Part shown: positions 46,612 to 57,284 of the stretch, piece by piece | Layout: each line of letters opens with the position of its first letter | Position numbering within the stretch: position 1 is the stretch's first letter | Source: Hofstenia miamia | Lineage: Eukaryota > Xenacoelomorpha > Acoela | Length of the DNA: 64,000 bases | Assembly (NCBI GenBank): GCA_004352715.1 | Contig: SCFE01000002.1 | Coordinates: forward strand, 64,946-128,945 | Direction of reading: 5' to 3' | Position numbers and translations under genes: made by a program | The notes under the pieces: generated by a model | The model's database searches: none | Told to the model about the DNA's origin: nothing | The model's input: only the letters and a program-made list of their open reading frames with translations

Positions 46612-47607
46612 TTATTCATTTAAATCTTCTTCATTGGTGTCAGATTGTTCATGGTGTTCCAGGTCTTCAGCTGTATAGTAGCCATCTTTGTTAACTAGAT
46701 ATATGATCTTCTTGCATTCTGATTTCAGATGACCTTTTTCGCCACATTTGTTGCATTTGACAAAGAGAAAGGCTTCTGGTTTTTCCTCAATTGCTTTTTG
46801 TAATTTATCTTTTTTCGTGGGTGTGCAGCGGGGTTGGAATGAGGTTGTCAGGTGGAATCCTCTTTGCTGATTGACCCTTTCATTATTTTCTAGAGTGAGC
46901 TGTATGTTGAACGCCTTCTTTATGAGGGTGTCAATGTCGTCTTCAATGTCACATTTGTTTTCAAATCTTGTTTTCATCAACTGTGGTAGCCCAGCATATA
47001 TGTAGGAATATAGATCTTGAGGTTAGTACCTGTGTTCTTCTTGAGATAGACGTAACATATGATGGACTTTGTAAATATAGCTGATGACGTCCTCGTCTTT
47101 TTCTAGGTGACATGTGTATAATTGCATCCCATATTGTTTCCTTGTACATTTGTTATTGAAGTGATCACTCATGGCTGCAACTAATTTGTCATAGTTGGCT
47201 TTTGTTGTGGCATCAAGATTGAGGTACACTTGTAGAGCTCTATCCTTTAAAAAGAGAGGCATTTGAGTGGCTTTGCTTTGTTTTGTTCCATGCTGCTGCA
47301 CTAGACAGATTTCGAAGAGCACTATCCACTCATGGAAAGCTTGTCCTTTTATGTCGAATTTTCCTGTGAAGGTTTGTATTTTTATGTCTGCTTTCATTGG
47401 TTGATCTGGTAACATTGATATTTGTTTCCTTGATCTCATATTGCGTGTTGCGTCTGCAGTTGCCAGAGTTGTGGGAGCCGATGGCATTGATGGCGGTCTG
47501 CAGCAAGGTGGGCTCAGTAACAGTGATGGCGGCTGTGGTGGTCGGTTAGAGTATGATGAACCTGAGCTTTGTTGTGGTTGCAATAGAGTTGTGACTGTTT
47601 CCAACAT
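46612..47607 (-). pseudogene. Gypsy gag with zinc knuckle, one in-frame stop
   Basis: Two frames, 47023-47607 and 46612-46980, are in the same register and are separated by a TAA at 47023-47025. The N-terminal part is Pro/Ser/Gln-rich. The capsid-like part follows with FTGKFDIKGQAFHEWIVLFE and LFLKDRALQVYLNLD, the usual gypsy gag pattern. A CCHC knuckle, CNKCGEKGHLKSEC, lies near the C-terminus. A short Met start far upstream at 48340 on minus (MVNYTLSSLKTLN) may be the true start, joined through a frameshift. Gag forms the particle and binds RNA through the knuckle. Confidence 0.8.
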
Positions 47608-48243
47608 ATATGTTCAAAAGACATTTAGGTTTTCTTGAATGGACAGCTCCAGATTTAGGAATTGCTGTTGTGGGACATAGTTAGGTTCTAGTTGGGGCGA
47701 CTCAATATGGGACAAGCGTTTTTCTAGATTTTTCGATTTTTTGCTCATGATCATGACCATCTAAGTATATAGCATATATGGGCAAGAGAACAGGCTATCG
47801 AACCAAAATAATTTATTGAACATTTGCGCACACTGAGGCCCTATATATACAAAATGATTAAAGCAACGTAATAACCTGCCAAGGCAGAACTAATAATGTA
47901 AACAACTAAGCGGCGCAAGCAATAGGTAGATGTAGCGCGGGAACGTAGCAGGAATTAGCATAAATCATGGATGCAACAACTCCCAGCAGTGACGATGTGA
48001 ATTGCTGTTACGTAAAGGTCCCGATTGTACAATANGTGGTGGTCGGTTAGAGTATGATGAACCTGAGCTTTGTTGTGGTTGCAATAGAGTTGTGACTGTT
48101 TCCAACATATATGTTCAAAAGACATTTAGGTTTTCTTGAATGGACAGCTCCAGATTTAGGAATTGCTGTTGTGGGACATAGTTAGGTTCTAGTTGGGGCG
48201 ACTCAATATGGGACAAGCGTTTTTCTAGATTTTTCGATTTTTT
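47535..48243. repeat. Chimaeric join at a single N inside the gypsy 5' region
   Basis: Bases 47535-47743 recur as 48036-48243, but the two copies continue differently. The first runs into the 278-bp repeat, the second into the gag leader. The N is at 48035. This is a join of two non-identical copies or haplotypes and not a plain overlap. Confidence 0.8.
47754..48031 (-). repeat. Inner 278-bp LTR-like repeat, right copy
   Basis: Partner of 40358-40635, with the same TG...CA ends on minus and AATAAA. It lies at the very end of a contig, four bases before the N at 48035. Confidence 0.7.
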
Positions 48244-48538
48244 CTTCGAGATTAGAAATAAGATTGGTTTGGTCCATTATGATTTCCATCTGTTCGCTTT
48301 TATTGAGAGTTTTCAGACTTGAAAGAGTATAGTTAACCATTTTTATAAGTAAGCCAAGAGAGAGGCAGATATAGCAGTTGTAACAGGTGGTAAGTGTCCA
48401 GTTTGATACGAGAAGCCTTAAGAATTCATTCAGTAACAGAGTAATAGTTAATACAGTTTGGTAAATGTAGTAAAACTTACGATTTCAATAAACTGTCGAA
48501 GTTTAGAGAACCAAAAGAGAGTGTTCTTTGACGTACGA

Positions 48539-48547
48539 GGGTCACCA
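48539..48547 (-). promoter_or_regulatory. Primer-binding-site-like sequence
   Basis: On minus TGGTGACCC directly follows the outer 5' LTR, the usual place and style for a tRNA primer site. Confidence 0.5.
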
Positions 48548-48811
48548 TCTAGCATCAACATAGCAAGCCAATAAGTTAGGCCAAAACATAGTGATAGCGT
48601 AGTATCTAGTCTCATTATAATACATCTCATGTGACTGCTTAGGCATAGACAGTTTAAAGTAGTAAACAATAGTAATAACATAGATAGACTACTGTGAATA
48701 TGAACTCCAGTAACACATAAGAATACGTGGCAATTAGTGCCAAAGCGAGACATCAAAGCTGCATCTAGATATACACGAATGTCTGGATCAGCTATACCCA
48801 AAACTGAAAGG
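48548..48811 (-). repeat. 5' LTR (outer pair), truncated
   Basis: Matches 39996-40260. About 50 bases present at the start of the 3' LTR are missing here. Confidence 0.65.
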
Positions 48812-48959
48812 ACTTATGAAAAGTTTAAAAAATTTCCTAATCAGTTTAAAATTAGTTAGAGTAAGCCTTAATCTTTGCTCAATTAATTGCTTAGCTAAAA
48901 CCATTCTGAGTGTTAGAACAATTTTAGAGTTGAATTTTTTCCTGGTCTAGACAATCTAT

Positions 48960-49430
48960 TAATCCTACTCCCACTAGTGTTAATTTTACGTAACAAACCG
49001 ATTTGTCCGCATTTCTTGAACAATTTTATTGAAATCTGTTAAGAAATATTGAAAGGTTTTTACATGGACACATCTATGGGGTAGTGCGGCTCATGTACTA
49101 ATGAATATATGTGCTAAAGCATGTGCTTGTATCTGAAATACATGTAAATAAGAATTCTTGTCATTGAGAAATCCGATTTTTGAAAAATGTTCAAATTATT
49201 ACCATACCTAGTGTTTATATAATGAGGGGGTTTAATGTCCATGGGAACAAAACAATATTTTGCTTTATCAAGAAAATCTGTAAATCTCGTCAATGCGCGC
49301 CGTCCTCAAATTCAAAAGTTGTCGCGCCGTTGGGTACGAAGAATAAAGACAATTTAATTTTTTAAATATCTTCATTAGTTTGTGAGTTATAAATAGGGCA
49401 AGTTTTGTCAAAAAAAGTCAAAACGTTTTC
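48960..49430 (+). repeat. Interspersed repeat family copy
   Basis: It contains TACCATACCTAGTGTTTATA, TGTCCATGGGAACAAAAC and TTCATTAGTTTGTGAGTTAT. These are family blocks in the usual order. A second such copy lies at about 49900-50175. Confidence 0.55.
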
Positions 49431-50340
49431 ATTGATTTGTTTTTGTTCAAAACTTAAAGCAATGCGTGGAATAGGATTAGGTAAAGTGTTAAGTCAAAAA
49501 ATATTATAAAGCAAAAAAGTCTTAATTGGGAAAAGTAGTGAAATTGTCATTTAAAAGACGCCCTTAGACGGGTACTTGTCAAGCCTATTTAAGCCAAGCC
49601 AAACATTGAAAACAAAATGTCAATTAAAGCATCGTTCTGAGTTAAAATAGTTAAGTTTGAAATACATTGTGCTAAATATAAATTTCTCAGAATATTTATT
49701 TACTCAGCATGTTGGCCAAACTACTTGCAAAAAATATACCGTTCGCAATGGAAAAGCATTAAAATACTTGTTCCTGCATAACATTCAATTTATTAGATTT
49801 TATATCTTGTAGTGTATTTGGCCATGCAATTTATTTAGTTTACGTAATTCTTATTTCGGTTCTGTTAAAAAAGTAACAAATTTGAAAACTTAAAGTCAAA
49901 AAACGTATTTTTTTAAATGAAAAAAACTTGCCCTAGTTATAAGCGTGTTCAGATAATACGGTTGTCTAACCCCTATGGGAACAATTACTACCTTGAAATA
50001 TTTTGTTTTTTGAAGACAATCTGTGTGAGTCCTGTCCAGGTGTGCGGTGTGCAATGACAGAAGTTGTCGCAAATTTCAGACAAGAAAGAAAGAGGAGACA
50101 ATTCTCTATCTTGTGGTGTTTTTAGATTTTAAATATCTTCATTAGTTCGCGAGTTATAAGCGTTTAGATTATTTTTATTGAAGTCATCACAGATCCTTCG
50201 GGTTGCATTCATCGGAAACATCAGAGTACGCAGAGGTCCGGGATATAATAAAGATTTAGCAAATATTTCAAAGATAAAAAACCTTTGTTTTCACCCATTT
50301 TTTATTCATGCTATCAGGGTGGACCAAATCACATCTCTTA
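49431..50340. other. AT-rich stretch, partly repeat family
   Basis: No gene was recognised. About 49900-50175 is another copy of the interspersed family (CCTATGGGAACAATTACTAC, TTCGCGAGTTATAAGCG). Confidence 0.45.
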
Positions 50341-51420
50341 GGCCCGTCGCACACTGCCGTTAAGGTAACCTTAACTTAAGCCTTAACGGCAGTGTGCGAC
50401 GGTATTTCTCAAGTTAAGGTTAAAATCGAGGTGCACGTTCTCCTTAAGTTAAGGTTTACCTTAACGGCACTGTGCGACGATCAAGAGGGGGTCGCACACT
50501 GTCGTTAAGTTAAGGTTTGTAAACAATCTCATAATTGCCTACTTTGAAACACAAATCATGGATCTCTTTGGCTATGCTACAGAGACCCATGCACAAATGT
50601 TTGAATTTGATAGGCATTTCTTAGTTTTTTAGATAAATAGCATTCACAATTATTTAATAAATTTAGTACAGTAGGTTCAAATTATATTTGAAAGTTAAAT
50701 CTAAGCATAAAACATGTTTTTTAGAACAAATGCTAGTTAAATTACATGTAATTTTTACATATTAGAATCATATGCACTAAAAGAAGTTGGGCACATTCGA
50801 AAAAATACAAATAATTTACAGGTAGTCAAAAAAAAATTACTAGGAAATTATAAAAAATCTTTAAAAATGATTGAACTTTCTCAAATTCAAATTTGAATCT
50901 CTGCATGTAGTTAGAATATTGGAAAGGACCCTAATAGTCAGACCTGTCAACGAGACGAGCTTCTAAAGAGCCGAGCCGAGACAAGCCGAGCTTGAGCACA
51001 GTATTTGATATACAAGGAGACGAGCCGAGCCAAGCCGAGCTTGAGCACAGTATTTGATATACAANTTAAGTTAAGGTTAAAATCGAGGTGCACGTTCTCG
51101 TTAAGTTAAGGTTTATCTCAGCGGCAGAGAGCGATGATCAAGAGGGGGTCGCACACTGCCGTTAAGGCAACCTTAACTTAAGCCTTAACGGCAGTGTGCG
51201 ACGGTATTTCTCAAGTTAAGGTTAAAATCGAGGTGCACGTTCTCCTTAAGTTAAGGTTTACCTTAACGGCACTGTGCGACGATCAAGAGGGGGTCGCACA
51301 CTGTCGTTAAGTTAAGGTTTGTAAACAATCTCATAATTGCCTACTTTGAAACACAAATCATGGATCTCTTTGGCTATGCTACAGAGACCCATGCACAAAT
51401 GTTTGAATTTGATAAGCATT
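50341..51420 (+). mobile_element. Foldback, possibly Harbinger-related element, duplicated across a single N
   Basis: Directly after TTA comes GGCCCGTCGCACACTGCC, then an inverted copy, giving a near-perfect hairpin at 50345-50402. More GTTAAGTTAAGG and GCACTGTGCGACG words follow to 50515. Bases 50346-50617 recur as 51148-51419 after the N at 51065. At 51360 the frame MDLFGYATETHAQMFEFDKH opens and runs into the gap; it may be the start of an element protein. The GGCCC start after TTA recalls the MITE at 31135. Confidence 0.55.
50971..51064. repeat. Two-copy ~48-bp tandem repeat, GAGCCGAGCC-type
   Basis: Two near-identical units each run from GAGCCGAGCC to TTGAGCACAGTATTTGATAT and end at the single N at 51065. 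Confidence 0.8.
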
Positions 51421-52420
51421 NNNNNNNNNNNNNNNNNNNNNNNNNNNNNNNNNNNNNNNNNNNNNNNNNNNNNNNNNNNNNNNNNNNNNNNNNNNNNNNN
51501 NNNNNNNNNNNNNNNNNNNNNNNNNNNNNNNNNNNNNNNNNNNNNNNNNNNNNNNNNNNNNNNNNNNNNNNNNNNNNNNNNNNNNNNNNNNNNNNNNNNN
51601 NNNNNNNNNNNNNNNNNNNNNNNNNNNNNNNNNNNNNNNNNNNNNNNNNNNNNNNNNNNNNNNNNNNNNNNNNNNNNNNNNNNNNNNNNNNNNNNNNNNN
51701 NNNNNNNNNNNNNNNNNNNNNNNNNNNNNNNNNNNNNNNNNNNNNNNNNNNNNNNNNNNNNNNNNNNNNNNNNNNNNNNNNNNNNNNNNNNNNNNNNNNN
51801 NNNNNNNNNNNNNNNNNNNNNNNNNNNNNNNNNNNNNNNNNNNNNNNNNNNNNNNNNNNNNNNNNNNNNNNNNNNNNNNNNNNNNNNNNNNNNNNNNNNN
51901 NNNNNNNNNNNNNNNNNNNNNNNNNNNNNNNNNNNNNNNNNNNNNNNNNNNNNNNNNNNNNNNNNNNNNNNNNNNNNNNNNNNNNNNNNNNNNNNNNNNN
52001 NNNNNNNNNNNNNNNNNNNNNNNNNNNNNNNNNNNNNNNNNNNNNNNNNNNNNNNNNNNNNNNNNNNNNNNNNNNNNNNNNNNNNNNNNNNNNNNNNNNN
52101 NNNNNNNNNNNNNNNNNNNNNNNNNNNNNNNNNNNNNNNNNNNNNNNNNNNNNNNNNNNNNNNNNNNNNNNNNNNNNNNNNNNNNNNNNNNNNNNNNNNN
52201 NNNNNNNNNNNNNNNNNNNNNNNNNNNNNNNNNNNNNNNNNNNNNNNNNNNNNNNNNNNNNNNNNNNNNNNNNNNNNNNNNNNNNNNNNNNNNNNNNNNN
52301 NNNNNNNNNNNNNNNNNNNNNNNNNNNNNNNNNNNNNNNNNNNNNNNNNNNNNNNNNNNNNNNNNNNNNNNNNNNNNNNNNNNNNNNNNNNNNNNNNNNN
52401 NNNNNNNNNNNNNNNNNNNN
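51421..52420. other. Assembly gap, 1000 N
   Basis: Exactly 1000 N. By comparison with block B it probably hides more of the LINE neighbouring receptor copy C. Confidence 1.
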
Positions 52421-52430
52421 GTGCGAATGT

Positions 52431-52730
52431 TTTCATAAGTAGCATGCAAAATGTAAAACTGAGATTGGCATTGGTATCAAATTTTTAAAACCTTTGGCTG
52501 ACTGCTTAACAAATTGTAAAAACAATACAATATTTCTTCTTCTATTCAAAATGTTACAAGTGGGGTGCCACAACAGTAATTTGTTATTTTTGATTTTCAT
52601 TAATGACTTGCTTGATTGTTGCTCTAGTACTTCTTGCTATCTTTATGCAAATGATTTCAAAATTACAAGTCCATCAAATGATTTACTGATTGAAGATTTT
52701 GTCAAGTCATTTTAATGGTGCATTGTAGAT
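52431..52730 (+). mobile_element. LINE RT fragment in block C
   Basis: Same sequence as the RT end of 36817-37130, with FLIFINDLLDCC and CYLYANDFKI. It is cut at the left by the gap. Confidence 0.75.
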
Positions 52731-53367
52731 ATATGGAATTTTAATCTAAAATATTCTCATTTTGCCAAAAGTGAAATACCAAATAATGCTAAAACTGAAA
52801 ATTATTTTTTCATAGATTATGCTGGAGACTGACTAATTGTTTATATTGTTAATATGACATACAAATTTCAAACGAAGAAACGAAAACGATGAACAAATCC
52901 ATTTATCATTAGCTCAATTAGTTTTAGAATAATTAATATGCTGAAACTACAATATTTCTGCTCCATTGTAACACACAAGGTTATAAAATTTTATTTACAT
53001 AGCTATGTAACTCTTTTGATAACATAATAAGTATTCGATTATTACTAGTATTATTATTATTATAATCTAGATTACACATCCTTCATAGTTTTCTAAAATT
53101 CTTTAGGTAATAGATTCTTCAATAGCGAGGAATACGATTTTTCCTTCAATAGCGAGGAATACGATTTTTCTCAAGTTAATTGTGATCTGGAACAGAGTAC
53201 GTTATGTGGTGAACAGTTTTTAAATTTTTAAAATCTCTAGAATTACCGTGTATAACGTTGTATCAGAGGTTATAATATAGATATAGTATGTACAATTTAC
53301 ATCAACTACACTCAAACTTAAATGTCTTTCAGCAAAGCAAAAAAAGCAAGTCGAAAAGTTTTTCCCA

Positions 53368-53953
53368 TCAAGATGTAAAAAAGAAGTTTACTCCATTATT
53401 GAGCACATGCGTGAGACTCTCCATCATTCTTGAGATGATATAAATCAATGAGCATTCGCTGTCAGACGAAATGCTATTAAAATTTATGAACCATGAAACC
53501 TGCGCACCTCCATTCAAGATTGTAAAGCTGAAAGAAACAACAAACAATAGAATCTCAACATCATTCGTTTTATTATTTTGTTTGGCTTTACTCTTATTTC
53601 TAAGTGTTGTAATTTTAGTGGCTATTAATATATTTAGCAGCAATACTAAAATATTTGGTACAATGCCTTGGGACAAAACAAGAAATCCCATGGCAATGGT
53701 GATTTCCCATTTAGCTCTTAGATCACAATCACTAGTCTGGCGACATTGTTCAGCAATGATGGCGACTAATGAACCCAATGTGATGTATATGAAATAACTT
53801 GTGATGCATATGTAAATGACTATTTTCATTGCGAACTGGCTCTTGGCGAATGTGCTCTGGTATGTAATAGGAAAATATACAGCGATAAAGCGATCAAATG
53901 AAATGACTACCACCAGCCAATGAGCGATATTTGTTGTTGACCAGTCATTCATT
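53368..53953 (-). pseudogene. Rhodopsin-type GPCR, copy C: exon 2 (TM3-TM7), frameshifted in TM7
   Basis: Nearly identical to copy B: TM3 with SFDRFIAVYFP, TM4, the second loop EQCRQTSDC, TM5 and TM6. A few substitutions appear (VVISF for VFISF, NILIATKI for NVLIAAKI). It carries the same one-base loss in TM7, ending VNFFFTS and a stop, where copy A reads on through NFFLYILMGKTFR. Exon 1 lies upstream on the same strand at 56089-56381, about 2.1 kb away across a gap. This is the only block with both exons in order. As assembled, the product would lack half of TM7 and the tail. Confidence 0.78.
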
Positions 53954-55000
53954 CTTACTAAATTAACATTTTGTTACTAAGAATTTTTCTATTTATGAGT
54001 AATTATATATGTATATATATATATATATATATATAATTTTGGTTTAGAAAATAATGTTTTACGAATATTATGATCATTTGAATTATTTTGGATATTGAAA
54101 TGAATATTGTAAAATTGGCATCAAATTTAGACAAGGTTTGTTCATACACTGTGAAGTAATTACAGTTGAACTGAATTTGGTAGATGATAATCGTTTATTC
54201 ATGAATCAAGAAATATTTTTGCAATTCTTGGAATTATGCATAACTATCATTACAATACAATATCTTAATTTATAAAATTTTTTTTTTTAACCTCAAACTG
54301 TCTATGACCTTTGTAAATGATATATCGCTTTTACAAACTTTCTCCAAGCCTATTATGAAATTGAGATATTGACACAACTATTAGTGAAATTCCCCAATAT
54401 AATTTTAAAAATTTTTACGAACGTGTAAAATAAGAATCATCACGTCTTGGCGGGTAATCGACAGGAGGAGTTATAAGCGCTTAAAGTTTTTAAAAAATTC
54501 TTCAATAGTTTAAGATTAAACGCAAAGGGCATGATTGAAAAATTACAAACAATTATTGCATGATAAAAAGTATGTAGACATAACGAGAAGCAACTTACAA
54601 TGTCCTTGTTGGGGATTAAAAAAATTTAGCTTTGCAGTCGACAACATGAAGAAGATAAAATTTTATACAAAAATATTATAGTGTGTAAATCATATGCGTT
54701 TATTTGCTAGCACTCCAAATTGGGCTTGTGAAGCCTATGTTATAACTTGAGCTATTTATAAATATTGTCGTCTGCATAAAAGAACCTTATATTGATTAAA
54801 AATAATAATAAAAGCTTCATTACAATATTTGAAAATGAATAAAATGTGTTACCAAATTTTTGAACGTATGCATTTGAAAATGCAAAGTTGGTTAGCATTT
54901 GTCCGACATCGATAGGACCATCGAAGATAAGAGAAAATGAGTCCCAAATCGCCAACGCTAAATTCTTTGTTAAGTTATATATATATATACAGTATATATA

Positions 55001-55477
55001 NNNNNNNNNNNNNNNNNNNNNNNNNNNNNNNNNNNNNNNNNNNNNNNNNNNNNNNNNNNNNNNNNNNNNNNNNNNNNNNNNNNNNNNNNNNNNNNNNNNN
55101 NNNNNNNNNNNNNNNNNNNNNNNNNNNNNNNNNNNNNNNNNNNNNNNNNNNNNNNNNNNNNNNNNNNNNNNNNNNNNNNNNNNNNNNNNNNNNNNNNNNN
55201 NNNNNNNNNNNNNNNNNNNNNNNNNNNNNNNNNNNNNNNNNNNNNNNNNNNNNNNNNNNNNNNNNNNNNNNNNNNNNNNNNNNNNNNNNNNNNNNNNNNN
55301 NNNNNNNNNNNNNNNNNNNNNNNNNNNNNNNNNNNNNNNNNNNNNNNNNNNNNNNNNNNNNNNNNNNNNNNNNNNNNNNNNNNNNNNNNNNNNNNNNNNN
55401 NNNNNNNNNNNNNNNNNNNNNNNNNNNNNNNNNNNNNNNNNNNNNNNNNNNNNNNNNNNNNNNNNNNNNNNNNNNNN
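55001..55477. other. Assembly gap, 477 N
   Basis: 477 N bordered on both sides by AT-repeat sequence, inside the receptor intron of block C. Confidence 1.
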
Positions 55478-55836
55478 TATATATATATTCCTATACATAT
55501 ATCTGATTTTAAGAAATTCATAATGTATGTACCTGCTCTGATATTCAATAATCACAGAATTACTATTTAGTTATCATTGAAATAATTGAACCAATAGAAT
55601 AGTACGTTTGAAAAACCGTTTTGTGCATTTATTTAAATTAGACTAGCACAAATTCAAAATTTACTCTTAGAAAATTTATGCATATTCTGTAGCACATGAA
55701 TTACTATTTGTATAAATTGCATATAGTATTGATTGTGTATTTCAAACCCAGTATCTTATAGACTATCACAAACGATTTCCTAAGTAATCCTTGAACAAAG
55801 ATAAACCATTGTAATCTATGGACAAAAACTCGTTTA

Positions 55837-56025
55837 TTATACAACATTGTTGAGTAATAATATTGGAGTTACATTAATTAAAATACTTTGTTTCATGTAG
55901 ATACAATGATAACTAATAATGTTAAAGAAATTATACATTTCAATGAAGCTCGTTTTAGTTCTAAGTTCTTTGAAAATTTGTCGCCCCCAGAATATTTTTA
56001 CATAGTTTTTTTTGTCAGACGTGTA
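55837..56025 (-). pseudogene. Diverged fourth copy of the GPCR exon 1 end
   Basis: On minus the frame ends IISYHCIYMKQSILINVTPI and LLLNNVV. It lines up with LLVICLHRKYDILAKIIPIL and LFNKIV of exon 1 in A and C. Nucleotide similarity continues past the stop (the CAATCTATGCACAAACAATCG region versus GTAATCTATGGACAAAAACTC). It is cut at the N at 56026. It is clearly more diverged than the other copies, so it is an older paralogue and not an assembly duplicate. Confidence 0.6.
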
Positions 56026-56088
56026 NTGCTTAAGCAATTTCTACTCTAAATAAACATTGCAATCTATGCACAAACAATCGTTTATTAC

Positions 56089-56381
56089 TTTTTTATAACT
56101 ATTTTGTTGAATAATAGTATTAGAATTATCTTAGCTAAAATATCATATTTTCTATGTAAACAGATTACTAATAATGTAAGAAAATGAATACCTAACAAAT
56201 ACACTATTGAAGAGTTATATAGTTTCATCGAACGAATAGTAATGTAACTAAGCACATTAGCACCAATACCAACAAAGGAGAAGAGAAGAATGAACCATAG
56301 GACATAGTACATAATAATGTTTGCAAGATCGATTTGCTCTGATGCACATTTTGTTGATATTGTCAAATTGCTGAAGGCCAT
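56089..56381 (-). CDS. Rhodopsin-type GPCR, copy C: exon 1 (N-terminus, TM1, TM2)
   Basis: Almost identical to 24807-25099. It has the same MAFSNLTIST start with its NLT site, TM1 ending GANVLSY, and TM2. One Pro is changed to Leu near the end (IILILLF). The donor GTAATA follows at 56088-56083. In block C this exon faces the exon 2 copy at 53368-53953 on the same strand, so the two can be one gene. The single N at 56026 and the 477-N gap between them leave the link unproven. An upstream promoter cannot be recognised in the AT-rich flank. Confidence 0.68.
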
Positions 56382-56535
56382 ACAAAATGTGTAAGGAAAT
56401 TATATATTAATTTTCGGTATTTAAAACTCAAAGTTGTTTACTATTTGTTGAATTACTTACTTGAATTTCAGTCCTTTCTGATTGGTGGAAGCATCATTTT
56501 AAGTAAATTATACTATGTTGAAAGAGAAAAACGTT

Positions 56536-57284
56536 GCTTCATGTAGACATATAGTGTTTCCACCATATTTAGTAACAGAATGGATGATGCATTTAAAAGT
56601 AGTCAAGATATTGCATACGTAAGGTAAATGCAATAAATATATATGTCCACTTAAAAAATGTTCAAGTATTAAAAACAGTTTACTGCATTTGAAGTCGGCT
56701 TTCAAGCAAAGCATAAAAATAAATTCAAAACCCAGTTTCAAGAAAGTAGGAATTTATCTGAGTTCTGAACAACATTAGATAACAGAATAAAAACACTAAC
56801 AAAAATTATTATATGTAATGTACAATCGTTAAAAAGAAATTTATAAAACCGTAAATAGAATTATGTTTGAAAACATTTTATATAATTAATCATAATTATC
56901 ATATGAAGAATGAACATGGCGTTCATATATCAATTATTTATCTGCGCTTAACATAATTATGAAATATCTCCCTCAAATAATTGTTAGGTTGAAGGCACCA
57001 GCTTGCAGTCAATTAAGTTTTTTCACATGAGAAATGCATGTTCATAAGATGAGGAGTAATCTTAACCTTAAACAGAATGGCATTCGTCTTAGAGCGAAAA
57101 TGAAAGACGACACTTCTTAGCTATATGCGTTTAAACATTTTTTTGTAGGATCATGAACATTTTTCAAAAATCCCAGGCTATTTAAAGTTAAGGTAACAAA
57201 AGGAAGCATTTTAAGATCTTTCTTAAGTCAGTTTATTTCAATTACTCATTCCAAAAAACAGTTTTTTATATTTGAAGCAAATTT
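56536..57284. other. AT-rich stretch, partly repeat family
   Basis: About 57070-57200 carries family words (GCGAAAATGAAAGACGACAC and AGGATCATGAACATTTTTC). No gene was seen. Confidence 0.4.

Larger units (their letters stand above)
39996..48811 (-). mobile_element. Ty3/gypsy LTR retrotransposon, decayed, with extra coding region
   Basis: Read on minus, the order is LTR, primer-site-like TGGTGACCC, leader, gag with zinc knuckle, protease, RT, RNase H, integrase, a long third coding region, a polypurine tract and LTR. RNase H lying before integrase is the Ty3/gypsy order. Every coding part is broken by stops or frameshifts, and the RT active site is altered. The outer LTRs differ by about 12 positions over 265 bases by eye, so the copy is old but not ancient. 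A single N at 48035 and a second pair of direct repeats complicate the 5' side. Confidence 0.85.
52421..56535 (-). repeat. Receptor block C
   Basis: Bases 52431-54540 match block B in reverse complement. 54841-54990 match A and B again. 56027-56535 match A (24745-25240) directly. A 477-base gap and a single N (56026) interrupt it, so its internal continuity is not assured. Confidence 0.85.

Noticed and set aside
41107-46694. Plus-strand open frames across the gypsy element
   Set aside because: They oppose recognised minus-strand gag, RT, RNase H and integrase segments and have no motif of their own.
53471-53797. 108-codon frame opposite receptor exon 2 in block C (and its counterparts in A and B)
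   Set aside because: Antisense to a clear seven-helix receptor; it recurs only because the block recurs.
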